A stretch of DNA of 64,000 nucleotides from the NCBI GenBank assembly GCA_002633025.1, contig NMRB01000019.1, forward strand, positions 904,127 through 968,126. Direction: 5' to 3'. Made by a program: the position numbers and the translations under genes. Source of the DNA: Notospermus geniculatus. Its lineage: Eukaryota > Nemertea > Pilidiophora > Heteronemertea > Lineidae. Each line of letters opens with the position of its first letter. The first letter of the stretch is position 1. Shown here piece after piece: positions 35,504-47,500 of this stretch. Below the pieces are notes generated by a model. It saw nothing but the letters and a program-made list of their open reading frames with translations, had not been told where the DNA came from and did not search any database.

Positions 35504-38500
35504 ATGCCGGCAAAATCTGTGAAGAAGAAGGTAAGTATGTCATCACGGCTCTGTCGCGGTTCACCCATGAGAGTTTTCTAGGGCGCTAGTTGTCACAAGA
35601 ACCATTCACCACCGTTGGCTTCCTTCCACGGCTCCTCAGGCGCCCTCCACGTGAGACCTTTGTCGCACAAATTGGCTTGCCCGACAAAACTCGCACGCCG
35701 ATGGCGTCTTCAGTTTCTTTCACGGAGCATTTCCCAACCCACAAGATCGACCACCTCATCTTTTAACTCATGAATCTTTTGCCAAATTTACCAAACACTG
35801 ACTTCTCTTTTCACAGGATGAAACCAAATCAACTGTGACCTGTCCACTCTGTGAACAAGGACGCGAAACAGACGTCAGCTACACTTACAGCGGACGGATA
35901 CCCAAGAAAATCATGGTGCGTGTCGTGGTGCCTGCCGGGGAACCCAATGGTGATCCCCACTCAAGAGCAGCCAGTGAAATGAACGATGAAGATTTAGGAA
36001 TTTATGACGATGTGGACGACGGGTCGTCGCTGACCGGTCATGATGACACCGACCGCGAAGCTGAAGTCACGGAAGGCGAATTCGAGACCAAAAGTGCTGC
36101 AACCTTCACTACGACTCGGACAGAAAGTGCGGTTAAAAAGAACGTAATCTCTGTCAAAATCAAAGATAAGGAGGAGGAGGAGGAGGAGGATGCTGAGAGG
36201 GGAGATGAGATCGATTCATTACGGACTGCAGACGTCGCCCAGAAAGCAACAACTAAGCGGTCGGTAATTCTGAAGGAGTCGGGTGATCAGGATTGCGATG
36301 GTCATCAATCGTTTATGATGGGTAATCTTGATAATATGAGTGCATCGGACATTTTTGCCGCCACGTCGTCAGGTTTGAGAGGGAAGGCTAACACACCTGC
36401 CAGCATGTACACAGAATGGACAGAACTTAGGGATCTTGATTCAAGGTAAGCTATGATGTGTTTGTTTCATGTCATTCCTGCCATCGGCAAGAGGTCCTCC
36501 AAGAGCGTCTTCCCGGTAGCAAGGTGTCGACAAGGGACAGCAGGAGGAAACCAGAGTGCCTGGAGAAACCTCCGCTGTCAGAGGGTCGACCGCACAGAAA
36601 GTCCGATAGTGCTATACTGGCGCATATCGGCACGCATTTTCCCAACTAAACCGCCGATAGGCACCGAAAGCACCGTCGGACTTTCTGTGCGGTCGGCCCA
36701 GTCATCCTGAGAATATCAGGCGTTCTTACCGCAGTGACGAAGGTAGCGAGCAGTAAGAACGCCTGATATTCTCAGGATGGGTCAAGTGGGGGATCGAACC
36801 TGGAACCTCAGAGGTGAGGAGCTATTTCCACTGCGCCATTCACTCTGACAACCCAACCTGATGAATTGTCACTTAGAGCTAAAAGCAATAATTTCTAATA
36901 ACACTCGCACAATTCCACCATTAGGTACCACCAGCATGAATAGCAACCTCTCACGTGGAGGAAATTGCTTGATGGAGGTTGCCATGGGTCAGAGTCTGAC
37001 CAATATATAAAGGGGATGATAATGTGCTGGTCATGTTTTCATACTTATCAGTCAGGATTGAGGTGGATATGTACAGGTACTCAGGAGAGGCAGACGAGAG
37101 GTAAGGTATATTTGGACTATTCTGGCTGCCAGAACGGCGTAATGGAAACATCAGCGCCTGTCACCTGAGGTTATATGGTTCGATCCCGCAGTCACTGAGT
37201 CCCTTCTTCCTCCTACTCCAGTACCAACCAACCAATTGGTACATGTAGGTAACTCGGTTGTTTAAACAACCGAGTTAACAAAGGCAAAGCAATCCCAAAG
37301 CTTTCTTTGAATCTTACCATTTTATTTATAAAAGATATTGGCCAAGGATTACCGTATATTCTGTGCTTGTATAAGACAGCAAAAGGTAGGATCACAATCA
37401 ACTTGCCGATGAAAAGTGAAAATTCCGCTCAACAGTACAGACTATGGTCTTTTCTTTTTATGGAGTGTCCTCCTGTGATGGGGACCACAGACTGAAAGAA
37501 AAACCCTCGTTTTGTTTTAGGTTAGCCAGTGACTCCAGGGATACAATGTACAAGAAAGCAGTGAATCTCATGACGAAACGATGCACGACGAACCAGCAAG
37601 GGACAACACCCCTACTCTGTGTCAGCAACCCACCGTTTAGTGCTCCTTTTCCGAGGTATTTCTATGTACATCAGGACAGGCCAACCCCAATGCCACCCCT
37701 TAAGGTACAGTGATCCTGGCTTGATAAGTCATTCTTGCTTGATAAGTCATTCTTGCTTGATAAGTCATTCTTGCTTGATGAGTCATCCTTGCTTAATAAT
37801 TCATTCTTATTCGATAAATCCATCTTGTTTGATAAGTCATCCTTGCTTGACAAGTCATCCTTGCTTGATAACTCATTCTTGCTTGATAAGTCATCTTGTT
37901 TGATGAGACATTTTGCTTGATAAGTTATTCTTGCTTGACAATTCATTCTTGTTTGATAAGTCAACCTTGCTTGATAACTCATCCTTGTTTGATAAGTCAT
38001 TTTGCTTGAAAATTCATTCTTGTTTGATAAGTATCCTTGCTTGATGAGTCATCCTTGCTTGATAAATCATGATCAGTCATTCTCGCTTGATAAATCATGA
38101 TCAGTCATTCTTGCTTGATAAATCATGATCAGTCATTCTTGCTTGATAAATCATGATCAGTCATTCTTGGTTAATCAGTTTGGTTTTCCAATTTCAGGCA
38201 TGGAGAGGTTATCACGGCAATGTATACTTCGAACCAATCCTGGTGAACCAAGCAAAAGTTGAAAACCCTCCAGAGCCATCTCAGCCAAAAATACACAGCG
38301 ACGTGATGTCACAAATTCTTACAAGTCGACTAAGCCATTCAAATTCAAATCGGTCCAGCAAAGCTCTGAGCAAATCGGCAGGTCCTGCACTTTTGAAACA
38401 TCGTAAAATGGCAATTCTTGACAAGAACGCTGTCACAGGCAGGAATAATCCGCACTTACACGAGGACATAGAATGGATACGCGGTCAGGAATCTGTTGGG

Positions 38501-38914
38501 AGTTTACGAGTTGAGCAGGTGAAAAAGAAACGTGTTTCATTCAACCAGGAAAAGATAAGAAAGGGGTCTGTTGCCCGGAGCCTGACGGCAGGCAGCGTTG
38601 GGCGAACATTACTGTCCGTGAGTGGTGTGAAAAGTACCTCACCGCCACACACTCCTGCCTCGCTCCTATGGTCACAAACGCAGTATTCAAGAAGTCCGCA
38701 ACGCTTGACAACAAATACTCCAGACAGTGGCCTCCCACCTCTTGATGAACTACGCCTGCGGCTGCGTCATGTTGATACGAATAAAGAAACTGTGGTGCAT
38801 ATTATTCCCCCTGTCAATAGATCTACCCATGAAGAGTCGAGGCTGAAGCCATTTATTAAGTACAGCCCAGCTGTAAAGAGTGGTGGAAATAGTGTCAGAA
38901 GTATCAAGTCATAA
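35504..38914 (+). CDS. Unrecognised 518-residue protein with CPLC and KKRVSF motifs, complete
   Basis: Four exons: 35504-35530 (MPAKSVKKK), 35817-36445, 37521-37704, 38198-38914; phases agree (9, 209.67, 61.33 and 239 codons). I do not recognise the family. An early CPLC (about residues 18-21) precedes a long acidic, Ser/Thr-rich region with a run of seven glutamates in KDKEEEEEEED. The third exon is more conserved-looking (FPRYFYVHQDRPTPMPPLK). The last exon starts AWRGYHGNVYFEP and is basic and Ser-rich. KKRVSF at about residues 390-395 fits the RVxF docking motif for protein phosphatase 1. There are no membrane segments or signal peptide; it is probably disordered over much of its length. 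It is divergent from the FAM47E-like gene and convergent with SUPT7L (526 bp between stops). Confidence 0.8.
36583..36699. mobile_element. CACAGAAAGTCC MITE, symmetrical copy
   Basis: Ends GGGTCGACCGCACAGAAAGT and ACTTTCTGTGCGGTCGGCCC are near-perfect inverted repeats. The interior matches the units at 16494-16608 and 17206-17330, including CCGCCGATAGGCACCGAAAG. Confidence 0.85.
36702..36780. mobile_element. Short palindromic element
   Basis: CATCCTGAGAATATCAGGCG TTCTTAC is mirrored by GTAAGAACGCCTGATATTCT CAGGATG around a loop of about 23 bases. Arms of roughly 27 bp without visible mismatch suggest a young insertion. Confidence 0.8.
37124..37200 (+). mobile_element. tRNA-like SINE head
   Basis: ACGGCGTAATGGAAACATCA resembles a pol III A box region and GGTTCGATCCC is a B box. 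The interval CCTGTCACCTGAGGTT matches the head at 36785-36850, which lies in the opposite orientation. It is not a tRNA gene: no acceptor stem forms. Confidence 0.6.
37716..38165. repeat. 18-bp minisatellite
   Basis: About two dozen imperfect copies of CTTGATAAGTCATTCTTG fill the end of intron 3 of the unrecognised gene and stop about 30 bp before the acceptor of its last exon. The distal copies switch to a longer unit with an added AAATCATGATCAGTC. Because 18 is a multiple of three, both strands stay open and give spurious frames. Confidence 0.95.
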
Positions 38915-39440
38915 AAGATTTACGGATAGGACACTATTCATAGAGATACAAGACGGTGGACTGTTCAAAGTACTCCAAGCCGTGGCAGGCTCACTGTAGA
39001 CTCAAAAATTTTGCAAAAACGGGGCTAAATCTGGATACAGTCTCTGACTGATCTGGCTGTAACTAAAAATATATTACCGGGGTAATCATTTTTCAGCCAA
39101 AATAGGATGATTTGGCCTTCTACCTCACATGACAATATTCTAATCTAATCATGACGATCATATAATTAGCAAAGATAACAAATTAACACTGGTCACTAGG
39201 AGACATGTATGTAATTGTAAACCCTTCTTTTATTAGAAGGAACACATCATGAAGTAAAGTTACATGTATTCTTATAGAAACCATCTTTCTTTTACAATTC
39301 ATTTGCCAGCCCAATGTGGGCCATATCAACAGTCATGATGAGAAGAGTGGTAAGAGAGCACACCTACTGCAGAACACGATGAACAGAACATCTTTGAGCA
39401 CCATAGGACATTTAATCCCAATGTAATATGCTGTGATACA

Positions 39441-42400
39441 TCAACGCTTTCTCCTGTAAAGAAAAAAGTAATTTGGAAATCACCAGTTGTGAAATGCACC
39501 AACAACAGGTGGAAAGATTTGGTCATATACAGTCCCCCCTCGTTATTACGAACCCTTCGGGGTCCAAGGGTTAAGTTCGTACTAACACGGAGTTCGTAAT
39601 AGCGAGGCTTTACATACATGTCACGAAATTTTGGGAGCCTGATGTTGGGTTCGTAGAATCGAGGTTCATAAGAGCCAGGGTGCACTGTATTCTTAGACTA
39701 GAACTTATACAAGGCATTTCCACTCACTTTCTCTTGGCTTGTGGTGGTGACATGATATCAGTAACAGGGACAGACCCAGGGGCCTGGATCAGGCCCTCTT
39801 CATCAGGGTCAATATGTGCACCCGTTGGACTGTGATCCCCGGGGGACTCATCATAAGAATCCAACATGGAACTTCTGAAATAGAAGACAAGAAGAAATGT
39901 TGGCGAAATTTGGATGGATTTTATCTTGGTGTCTTACAGAGTGGGAATGCAGTTTACAGAGCATGACCTGAACACCAACTTACTTCTCTATAGGCTCACT
40001 CTTGATATGGATTACTTCTTCTTGACTTAGACCAGATGTCTCATGTTCAACATGGATGTTATCCAAGCTAGATAAGCCTTGAAAATTAGAAAGAAACTTC
40101 ATCACACATTATTTGGTCTTGTTTTGTAATAAATTATGAATTTCCCACTTTGAAATGAGTCTGCATTCTCCACGGGCTCAAGTTGGATTCTGTCATGTCA
40201 CCAAATGGCACGACAATATGGGTAAGGAAAGCCTTACATTCCCCTTGCAGATCATCCATCGCATGGGACAGTAAGCTGTGGTGTCTTGTACACGGTACCT
40301 TGTTCCTTTGCAAGGGCAAGTACCAGTAAAAGACCCCATTCAAGTGAGGAACATGAGTAGTTTGAGATGGCTCTTTCATACTTACCAGGGCCAATAATGC
40401 TATGAATTTGACCCTGACAGTAAAATCAGATAAATACCTTGCAGATCCAATGGTTCTGCTTCATTATCATCTTCATCATTAGACACGGGAAAATGGATAT
40501 CCGAGATGGGCTCCTCTTTGATTCTGTAAGGAAAATCAGTACCGGTAAATAAGCTACTATCTTTAACATCAGATCTACTGGTCATGGAACTGGTGAAAGA
40601 TCGTTGCCATTGTCTGGTCATTAAGCATTTTATGGCACAAAGTCTGACACTGATACAAATTCCAACCTACCTAATGACTTTGAAATCATCAGTATTTCTA
40701 TACTCGGGGTTTTTCACCCTCTCATACTCAGCCATCAGAGTATTACATTGTTGAATCATGCGTTTCCAGTAGTTGATGATCCGCGTCTGGTAAAAGTTGT
40801 GGAGACAACGAACAGAACCCAGACCCATTTCATGGAACACTTGATCCACAGTATCCTGAAAATGACACATGAAATGGTTTCAAAAACAAAGGCCTAGTTA
40901 CTGAGCTAGAAACAGAATCTGGAAAGATATGAACCAATCACTTCGAATGCCATCAATGCTGGGATATTAAGTGTGCTCTTGGACAAGGCACTTGTCTCCA
41001 CAATCACAATGCAACAGTCTCAGAAACAGAAAATTTGTTGCCAAGATCATTTTGTTTCCGACTCCACACCTGAAATCCAGTCTTGCCAGTAAATGCTTCT
41101 CTGTCCACAGCATGTCTTAGTGCCTTTGTCATGTTGAGGAAGTATTCACTGGTGACATCTGTCATGACTTCAAGAATGCTCTCTGGACATGCTGAAAGGT
41201 GAACCAAAAGTACGGTAAGTCAAGAGCAATGTTCAACTCTTCAGGTCTGGTGGGAACTCAAGTTATATGTTTAGATGATACCAAGCAAAATGGGTACATA
41301 TGTTCTCAATAGTTATTGATAGGACATCAGATCTTACTAAACTTTTAGGTAAATTCAGAAGGCAAAATGTAGGAAAATGAGCTTCGAGTGCCACTTACTA
41401 TCATATCCAGCATGAGCACATACTGCACTGACTGATCTTCTTAACAGGCGTCTGCATGTGATGTCATCAATTTGAGGTGGCGGTTTACCGATACCCTTTG
41501 AAAAATCACTGGAAGAAGACCATTTTTAATGAACACGAATCCAGCACACAGTTTTGTCTCTGGACTTCAACATGCGAGTGCTCACCTGACTTCACATTAT
41601 TAGCATTACACAGGAAGGGAATGAGTGGGGATCTCTAAGAAAGATGTCCATACTTGAAGGGGTGATAGAATAGATATGAAGGAATAAATTGATAAGAAGT
41701 ACGGTATACTGGTTGCCTGCATATCGAAGACACCAAATATGAGATCAACCTTCAAATCTCTTGGATTATGAACTTGCAGAGGTACCTCTCTAAATCTCTA
41801 GCTTCAAACGGCACTGGTCTTCCAACATTATGTTTGGGTAGGGGTCCATTGTATTCTGGAATCGGAGGAACAGGTGGAAAATTCAACATCTCCACTCCTT
41901 CACCATTTTTCTGAAAACAGAATCAAAACCTCAACTCATTCACATCAAAATCTGTTTGCGTCCTACATTATTCGGCACTCATACCATGTTTCCTTTGATC
42001 ATTGCACTTGAACTGTCAGCGAGTCTTAGGCTCGCATGTCACAGGACTTCCCAGCTTTAGTGCTGTCAAGTCAGTCCAAGGTATTGCATGCAATACCCAG
42101 TACTTACCACACTTTCATACTGTTGCTGAGCCATATAGATGAGTTGTCTCAGGCGTTTGGCATGCTGCACTAACTGAATGGTATGACGAGTCAATGGATC
42201 GATGGCAAACTTTTCAGGTGGGAGAGGCCTAGGGAAAAAGTCAAGCATGTTTTTATCAACGATAATGAATGATAAAGGAACTAATGATCTTCTGATGCAA
42301 GGTGTGGCATGTCTATTTCCCCAGCAACATAATACGATGTCCTTAGCAACAGAAAGTGTTCTAGAAACAAATAAGTGAAGATGAAACCAGGCTGAGGGGA

Positions 42401-42574
42401 GAAAAGGCACATACTCGACTGATGGGGGATAATGTCTACTGGATGGTTGGTGAAGTCTGGGTCCTTCCACTTCCATAGGTCGAGGTTTTATCATATGTTC
42501 ACGTTCCAGGGCAGCTATGCCACAGATTCTGTATCAGGAACAATCGGCAGATCACCCCAGTGTTTTGTTTCCAT
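39441..42574 (-). CDS. SUPT7L: SUPT7L / STAF65-gamma, SAGA (STAGA) subunit; start region disrupted
   Basis: Exons on minus: 42415-42574, 42108-42228, 41786-41910, 41399-41508, 41070-41191, 40671-40855, 40438-40523, 39984-40077, 39728-39874, 39441-39453. From the second ATG at 42494 the phases close to 360 residues. The histone-fold region (CRRLLRRSVSAVCAHAGYD.. SILEVMTDVTSEYFLNMTKALRHAVDREA) is the family hallmark and pairs with another SAGA subunit. HTIQLVQHAKRLRQLI near the N terminus and VDQVFHEMGLGSV also match. Two IKEEP/IKSEP sites fit the SUMO consensus, as in the human protein; the tail is basic (QAKRKRKR). The ATG at 42574 begins METKHWGDLPI, like the vertebrate start, but that frame stops at TAG after 19 codons and the downstream frame is shifted by one base. 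Confidence 0.93.
39520..39690. mobile_element. Repeat of the CTCGTTATTACGAAC type
   Basis: CAGTCCCCCCTCGTTATTACGAACCC is followed by partly inverted GTTCGTAATAGCGAGG and GGGTTCGTAGAATCGAGGTT. It has the look of a decayed inverted-repeat element. It lies in the last SUPT7L intron. Confidence 0.55.
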
Positions 42575-43417
42575 GGTGAATGTTCTTGCAGTAATGGAAG
42601 AGCAGGCGTTTCTTTCTTAGGAGATATCCCACAGGTTTTCAAACAAGTTATCGTATGGCAGGAACTCGCCTGGAAGAAGAATTTAACAACAGAACAATCA
42701 AAATGACGACCTCAAGTAGGCTAGGCCTAGGAGGAGGGCCTACTGTAGGCCTAGGCCTTACGGTAATGGCCTTAGGGGGGCCTAGGCCTACCCCTAGGCC
42801 TACATACACCTCAGCAGCGTGTCGATCCTCATGAACACGCGCTTGTCCACATCTGCCCGCGACGATGTCCGACTCAGTTGAATAGGCCTAGGCTAGCCTC
42901 TACTAATGTACTAGGCCTAGGCCTACCGTATATCTGTCAAATGCCTGCCGCTGTTTGTGTTATTTTTTTACCAGTGCTATAGTTAGCCTACCCGGTAGGC
43001 CTATCGGCATCGCTCATCGACATCATCTCGACTGCAGCATCATCATCAGTGATCATGCAGCCCCAGCGCAGCACCCCCCACCCCCACCCCCAGCCCGGTA
43101 GCATGTGCATGGGTAGGCCAACCCCACCCACGTCCCACCCAGGCCAGGGCCCAGTACTTTTTGCCTGGTTATTGTAAAACACAGGTTCATGGGTTAGCTA
43201 AATTACTTTTTCTCTTATAACACGATGTGAAAAGGTCTTAGGGGGGCCTATAGGCTATCATCAGGATCATAAGCCAAAATTAGAAATTGTGTGCGACTAC
43301 ATCTGGTTAGGTTAATTCTAAAATGATTCCGCCTAGCCACATACAGATGGCAGCGGTAAATGTTAAACGCAATCCGCCAGAGGTACAAAATGGTTTTTCA
43401 AAGGGATTTAGGGTTAG

Positions 43418-43595
43418 CAGTCAGGAACTTTTGCCGCATCGGGAGGTGACCTCCCAATCGAAAAAACTCCCAGTCGGGAGGTAATAACCGAATTGAGTTT
43501 TCGTAAATATCCCGTTTCGGACACAACCTCCCAGTCGGGAGATGCAAAATCCCAATCGGGAGGTGATCTCCCGATGCGGCAAAAGTTCCTGACTG
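43418..43595. mobile_element. 178-bp MITE inserted in telomere-like repeats
   Basis: Ends CAGTCAGGAACTTTTGCCGC and GCGGCAAAAGTTCCTGACTG are perfect inverted repeats that continue as CATCGGGAGGT/ATCTCCCGATG. The interior holds further copies of CTCCCAGTCGGGAGGT. GTTAG at 43413-43417 and 43596-43600 could be the target-site duplication. Confidence 0.88.
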
Positions 43596-43690
43596 GTTAG
43601 GGTTCAGGCATTAGGGTTTAGGGTTAGGGTTTAGGGTTAGGGTTCAGGCATTAGGGTTAGGAATAGATCATCCTCGAAAGGGTTTGGTTA
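43596..43690. repeat. Interstitial telomere-like repeats
   Basis: Mixed TTAGGG and TTTAGGG units with GGGTTCAGGCATTAGGG interruptions flank the MITE (a short stretch also precedes it at 43402-43417). Degenerate, about 100 bp in all. Confidence 0.8.
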
Positions 43691-44542
43691 GGGTTAGCCA
43701 TAGATATGTTTTCCGAAGTCCACCAAATTGTACCTCTGGGTGATTGCAATTAACACATACGGTACCGTACGGTGCTGCCATCTTTCGTATGTTAGTATAA
43801 TCCCTGCCACAGGACTGGTCGCCCGCCCTCGACATACTCCGTTGTGTAGCGGAACGTAATGAGGGTAAAGAATTAGTCCAAACGTACCGTACAGTGCTGC
43901 CACCTATTTGAACAGTCAATTATCAGCGCCATCTGTTGTTAAAGCTTGGAATCAGACTGTGTTGCCAGGCGACGACTGGACGCCGGAAGCCATTGCCATT
44001 TTCATGCATGTCATGCATTTCATGCATTTTGTTGGCGACTGACTTCATCAATTTGTCATGATTTTGGTTGTAATTTCAGGCCGCATTTGACACAGAAGGG
44101 ATTGTAACAAATAGGTAGCTTATCATTTTCTCTTTCTTACACTTTCACACCAGAAAAAAGTGGTATAGGCTGGGCCTATGATCATGACATGATGATCATG
44201 ATTTGATGATGATGGGAGCCAAAAATTAGGGACAGGCTGGACATGGTATGGACAGTCACAGCTGCACAGTGACAGTGTGCTGGAAAGTGGAATGGAATCA
44301 TCATCAAAATCCATCATGACAGTTGACACTGTCGCATGGACGGTCGTGTTAATATGTAGGCCTCCGGCCCTAGAGACCCTATCATCATGATCATGTAGGC
44401 CCTACTAGGGCTAGGCCCTAGGCCCGGGCTAGGCTAGGGCGCGTAGGCCCCCTAGAGGCCTATGCAATGAGGTCAGTAGGCCTATGAGTTAGCCTAGCTA
44501 GGACGGCAAGTCTTTTATTTTGATATTTTCATAATTTTGCAG

Positions 44543-47500
44543 ATGAACATGGCGGCCCCTCTGCCAGCCATCAGTCGGGGCTCCACAGGTGCAAGTCAGC
44601 GTTCGAATAAGTCACCTATTGTTGTACAGAATGTTCCGTCTCCTCCCAAGACAACGCCACCTCCAACGGGACAGAAATTCTATCTTAAACCAATCAAAAA
44701 ATCTCAAGGGAAGAAGGAACGAGCGTTGCAGGTGAAACGGGAACAGCTACGAGCCCAGCAGCCGTATCTCACAAAACGTGAAACTGCAGCGTAAGTATCT
44801 GTAGGCCCTATAGGCCTAGATGTCAAAGAAATAAATGTACATGTGATTCAGTGTAAAACATCATAAATGAATACAAATAACAATGTTTTCTTTTACCTTC
44901 TAGGTTTCGGAATACCTGCCTTCACACATTATGTTTGGATATGTTACAAGAAGGTTTTCACCAATCATTCTCAGAACTTTTTGCATTGATACGACAACAG
45001 CATGCAGCCAGGGATGCTGCTGGACCAGATTCAGCCCTCTGGAATAAGACATTGTTGGAAGATGAACATGAAAAATTAGATACTTTGAAATTACATTTGA
45101 CAGGAGCAGAAGGAGCTCAAAGACAAGGTACATCTATTCCAAGTCACATTTTATCAGTGTGATGTTGTGACTCAGTTCTGGAGACAAATTGTTGACTCCT
45201 TGACAAGACAAGATAAAGTGTGCAGAAAACATGCTGTTGTTCTGTGTGAGAATTCAAAGCTGACAACATCCTGAATGAAGATCATATCGACTTGTTTATC
45301 TGAGCCCAGGAGTTTCTCTTGTCTTAATTCATTTTAACTTCTGACTTCTTTATTTCCAGGAAACTTCGTCGATGTTTATAATTCTCTGTACAAATTAGCC
45401 CGGTTCTTCCAACTCACAGGAGACAAATGGCTCTCTGATCATTTCTTTGACAAATGTCTTCAGACCAGTAGCAGTATAGAAGGAGATGAGAAGAGAACTT
45501 TGGCTGAGGCTCACTGCAACATGGGCCTGGCTTTTGAAGAAAGTAGTAAGTTTTAGGCTCAGATTTCTCCTATTGTGGCTCTGTAATACTTCATCTTTCT
45601 TAATCTGTGCAGATTGCTTTGGCTGTACCCTCCTCTCAGTGAGAGCTTGGGTTAAAGATAAAAGTTCTTTGCAATGATGAATTCCTGTAGCTGCACTTAT
45701 TCTTCACATGTATCATTTATCTACTTCCAGATAACTTCCTCCAGTCTGCCAAGCACTTTGAATCATTCCATGAACTTGTGAAGGGCTGTAGTTGGGAGGA
45801 TGTTAGCGGTGAACCCCTCCATGCACAAGCCTGTAATCATCTGACTAGGATATATACCACCATTGCCAAAGGATATGAAAAAGATGACCCTGAACATTCA
45901 TTGGAATACTTAATAAAGGCTTACAACATGGCAAAAGAAGGTAGGTGGATGGGCTTCAACTGCCTCTCAGCAGCAAATAAGGAGACCTCTTATTCAGTAA
46001 ACGTCCATTGACTGCAAATACCACAGACAATCTGACTGAAACCTCTCCTACAATGTTCTTTCAGGTGGTAACAAAAAATTAGAAGGAGAGTCAAGTTTCC
46101 GACTCGGACTTGGCTATGAAAAAGTCAAAAACGCCACAACAGCACTACAGGTGAGTTCATCATTGGTTAGAAAATGTGCAGTTCATCTGCCTTCTTTCAA
46201 ATTCACTCTCTTTGCCTGTCTACTCAACTCGCAAAGGAAAAACTTGCGTGGTGAATCTTGAGAAAGCCTTATTACATGTATGAAAACTGAGTCTGTATGT
46301 TTACTCTTCCAGTACCTGAACCGATATTTTGACATGTGTAAAGCCGTCAACGACGACGCTGGACTCGGACATCTATTCCAAGTCACATTTTATCAGTGTG
46401 ATGTTGTGACTCAGTTCTGGAGACAAATTGTTGACTCCTTGACAAGACAAGATAAAATGTGCAGAAAACATGCTGTTGTTCTGTGTGAGAATTCAAAGCT
46501 GACAACATCCTGAATGAAGATCATATTGACTTGTTTATCTGAGACCAGGAGTTTCTCTTGTCTTAATTCATTTTAACTTCTGACTTCTTTATTTCCAGGA
46601 AACTTTGTCGATGTTTATAATTCTCTGTACAAATTAGCCCGGTTCTTCCAACTCACAGGAGACAAATGGCTCTCTGATCATTTCTTTGACAAATGTCTTC
46701 AGACCAGTAGCAGTATAGAAGGAGACGAGAAGAGAACTTTGGCTGAGGCTCACTGCAACATGGGCCTGGCTTTTGAAGAAAGTAGTAAGTTTTAAGCTCA
46801 GATTTCTCCTATTGTGGCTCTGTAATACTAAGTTCATCTTTCTTAATGTGTGCAGATTGCTTTGGCTGTACCCTCCTCTCAGTGAGAGCTTGGGTTAAAG
46901 ATAAAAGTTCTTTGCAATGATGAATTCCTGTAGCTGCACTTATTCTTCACATGTGTCATTTATCTACTTCCAGATAACTTCCTCCAGTCTGCCAAGCACT
47001 TTGAATCATTCCATGAACTTGTGAAGGGCTGTAGTTGGGAGGATGTCAGCGGTGAACCCCTCCATGCACAAGCCTGTAATCATCTGACTAGGATATATAC
47101 CACCATTGCCAAAGGATATGAAAAAGATGACCCTGAACATTCATTGGAATACTTAATAAAGGCTTACAACATGGCAAAAGAAGGTAGGTGGATGGGCTTC
47201 AACTGCCTCTCAGCAGCAAATGAGGAGACCTCTTATTCAGTAAACGTCCATTGACTGCAAATACCACAGACAATCTGACTGAAACCTCTCCTACAATGTT
47301 CTTTCAGGTGGTAACAAAAAATTAGAAGGGGAGTCAAGTTTCCGACTCGGACTTGGTTATGAAAAAGTCAAAAACGCCACAACAGCACTACAGGTGAGTT
47401 CATCATCGACATTGGTTAGAAAATGTGCAGTTGATCTGCCTTCTTTCAAATTCACTCTCTTTGCCTGTCTGCTCAACTCGCGAAGGAAAAACTTGCGTAG

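Larger units (their letters stand above)
36535..36850 (-). mobile_element. SINE-like element split by two nested elements
   Basis: Read on the minus strand: a tRNA-like head at about 36850-36785 (A box TGGCGCAGTGG, B box GGTTCGATCCC), then two palindromic elements (36702-36780 and 36583-36699), then a tail GGTTTCTCC.GGCACTCTGG TTTCCTCCTG at about 36580-36535. The same tail motif occurs on the plus strand at 60422-60460. This is best read as a SINE into which other elements inserted. Confidence 0.6.
42575..44542. other. Divergent SUPT7L/TTC29 intergenic region, repeat-rich
   Basis: 42715-42930 is almost wholly made of overlapping TAGGCCTA palindromes. A MITE at 43418-43595 and telomere-like repeats at 43596-43690 follow. 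Around 43745-43910 two copies of GTACCGTACGGTGCTGCCA type sequence occur, related to the element at 20540-21343. Promoters of both genes must lie here, but no TATA or initiator element stands out. Confidence 0.5.

Noticed and set aside
36785-37200. tRNA genes
   Set aside because: A and B boxes are present but no acceptor or anticodon stem forms; SINE heads explain them.
37619-38000. Repetitive proteins on both strands (SFLLDK.. and DLSSKND.. repeats)
   Set aside because: They are translations of an 18-bp minisatellite whose unit is a multiple of three; no start, splice or homology support.
37716-38165. CRISPR-like array
   Set aside because: Units are directly adjacent without unique spacers, and the sequence is animal nuclear DNA.
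43596-43690. Chromosome end
   Set aside because: The telomere-like units are few, degenerate and flanked by genes, so they are interstitial.
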